Of a stretch of DNA of 6,453 bases, positions 5,989 to 6,453 are shown piece by piece. The number at the start of each line of letters is the position of its first letter. The stretch's first letter is position 1. Source of the stretch: Micromonosporaceae bacterium (GTDB lineage Bacteria; Actinomycetota; Actinomycetes; Mycobacteriales; Micromonosporaceae); contig JADGHA010000251.1 of the NCBI GenBank assembly GCA_019689695.1, positions 1 to 6,453 of the forward strand, written 5' to 3'. Both the position numbers and the translations under genes were made by a program. The notes under the pieces are model-generated. The model saw only the letters and a list, made by a program, of their open reading frames with translations. It ran no database searches and had not been told where the DNA came from.

Positions 5989-6453
5989 CGACCTGCCTCC
6001 CGCCGTGGAGTTCCCAGGTACGCGCGGACCACCTCGGGATCCCGCTGCACCTCGGCGGGGCTGCCGCACGCGATGCGCCGCCCGAAGTCCAGCACCGTGA
6101 CCTGGTCGGCGATACCCATGACGAACGCCATGTCGTGCTCGATCAGCAGGATCGAGATGCCGAGCTCGGCCCGTACCTGGGCGACCAGAGCGGCCAGCCG
6201 GGCCGACTCCTCGGCACTCATACCGGCCGCCGGCTCGTCCAACAGCAACAGGGTCGGCTCGGCACACAGCGCCCGCGCCAGCTCCACCCGCTTCTGCGCG
6301 CCGTACGGCAACGCGGCGACCGGCCGGTCCAGCACCGCAGAAAGCTCCAGCAGCTCGGCCACGCCCCGGACCTTGTCCTCCTGCGCCGCCCGCGCGCGGC
6401 GCGCCCCCGCCGCGCGCCCGCCCGCGGGGCCCGGGCCGGCGCGGCCGTGTCGG
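5985..6453 (-). CDS. livG: HAAT-family ABC transporter ATP-binding protein, LivG-like, C-terminal part (5' end cut by window edge)
   Basis: Cytoplasmic ATPase that powers the LivH/LivM importer. The visible 155 residues hold the second half of the protein: the signature loop LPYGAQ (6294-6311), the LivG form of LSGGQ; Walker B LLLLDEP (6231-6251) with its catalytic Glu; a D-loop AAGMS; the switch histidine in IEHDM (codon 6135-6137); and the family-typical end with VLDFGRRIACG and AYLG. Walker A and the Q-loop lie beyond the window. The frame is open to the edge. A GTG at 6362 is not a credible start, because coding continues upstream with R-H-G-R and a linker of about the length expected between the Q-loop region and the signature. 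The upstream linker is very rich in Gly, Ala, Arg and Pro, encoded by a run of pure G/C. The stop overlaps the livH start by 4 bases. A partner LivF ATPase is not visible. Confidence 0.92.
   Translation of the reverse strand, partial: RHGRAGPGPAGGRAAGARRARAAQEDKVRGVAELLELSAVLDRPVAALPYGAQKRVELARALCAEPTLLLLDEPAAGMSAEESARLAALVAQVRAELGISILLIEHDMAFVMGIADQVTVLDFGRRIACGSPAEVQRDPEVVRAYLGTPRREAGR
5996..6000 (-). promoter_or_regulatory. Ribosome binding site of livH, inside livG
   Basis: GGAGG on the minus strand, 7 bases before the GTG at 5988 and within the last codons of livG. Together with the GTGA stop-start overlap it fixes the livH start. Confidence 0.8.
6392..6417. repeat. Perfect GC-only inverted repeat (10-base arms, 6-base loop)
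   Basis: GCGCGCGGCG at 6392-6401 is the exact reverse complement of CGCCGCGCGC at 6408-6417, with CGCCCC between them. It lies inside the livG frame, within a run of 65 bases with no A or T (6383-6447). A 10-base palindrome GGCCCGGGCC follows at 6428-6437. There is no T-tract, and the position is mid-gene, so a terminator role is unlikely. It may be a by-product of extreme GC coding or an assembly-edge effect. Confidence 0.7.

Noticed and set aside
5240..6100. Plus-strand open frame opposite livH
   Set aside because: Thr/Ala/Arg/Pro-rich translation with no motif, mirroring a conserved membrane protein on the other strand.
5989..6267. N-terminal extension of LivH to a start near 6267
   Set aside because: It would run in a second frame through the conserved LivG C-terminus, giving a Gly/Arg-rich sequence unlike LivH. 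GGAGG at 5996-6000 and the GTGA junction support the start at 5988.
6392..6417. GC-rich hairpin as a transcription terminator
   Set aside because: It lies in the middle of the livG coding frame with no T-rich tract on either side, so termination is not supported.

Overview
The window is about 70% G+C and densely coding, and every gene reads on the minus strand. Start codons are often GTG, the lipoprotein and secretory signals are of Gram-positive type, and the protein families look actinobacterial. I infer a high-GC Actinomycetota, probably a soil or filamentous lineage; the genus cannot be told from this stretch. Both ends cut through genes, so only part of a longer operon is visible.

In transcription order (right to left), the first block is a branched-chain-amino-acid-type (HAAT family) ABC importer. 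It has the C-terminal part of a LivG-like ATPase (5985-6453), a LivH-like permease (5095-5988), a LivM-like permease (3981-5102) and a lipoprotein substrate-binding protein (2795-4039). The second block is enzymatic: a secreted alpha/beta hydrolase (1423-2784), an SDR dehydrogenase (500-1408) and the N-terminal part of an amidohydrolase-superfamily enzyme (1-503). Gaps between genes are 14 bases at most. Three pairs overlap by 4 or 8 bases and one by 59 bases. Almost every gene has a purine-rich ribosome binding site about 7 bases before its start. No promoter, terminator, RNA gene, mobile element or CRISPR array was found inside the window.

The simplest reading is a catabolic operon. The secreted hydrolase frees a small molecule outside the cell, the lipoprotein captures it, LivH/LivM/LivG import it, and the SDR and amidohydrolase process it, perhaps as a CoA thioester. 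The SDR-amidohydrolase pair has the same order as couN-couO of Rhodococcus p-hydroxycinnamate catabolism, and HAAT-type importers are known to carry hydroxycinnamates in other bacteria. A plant-phenolic (hydroxycinnamate-like) substrate is therefore my leading hypothesis, but the sequence alone does not prove it. The right-hand edge holds a run of 65 bases made only of G and C with a perfect hairpin, worth checking as either an assembly-edge problem or a real low-complexity linker in LivG.
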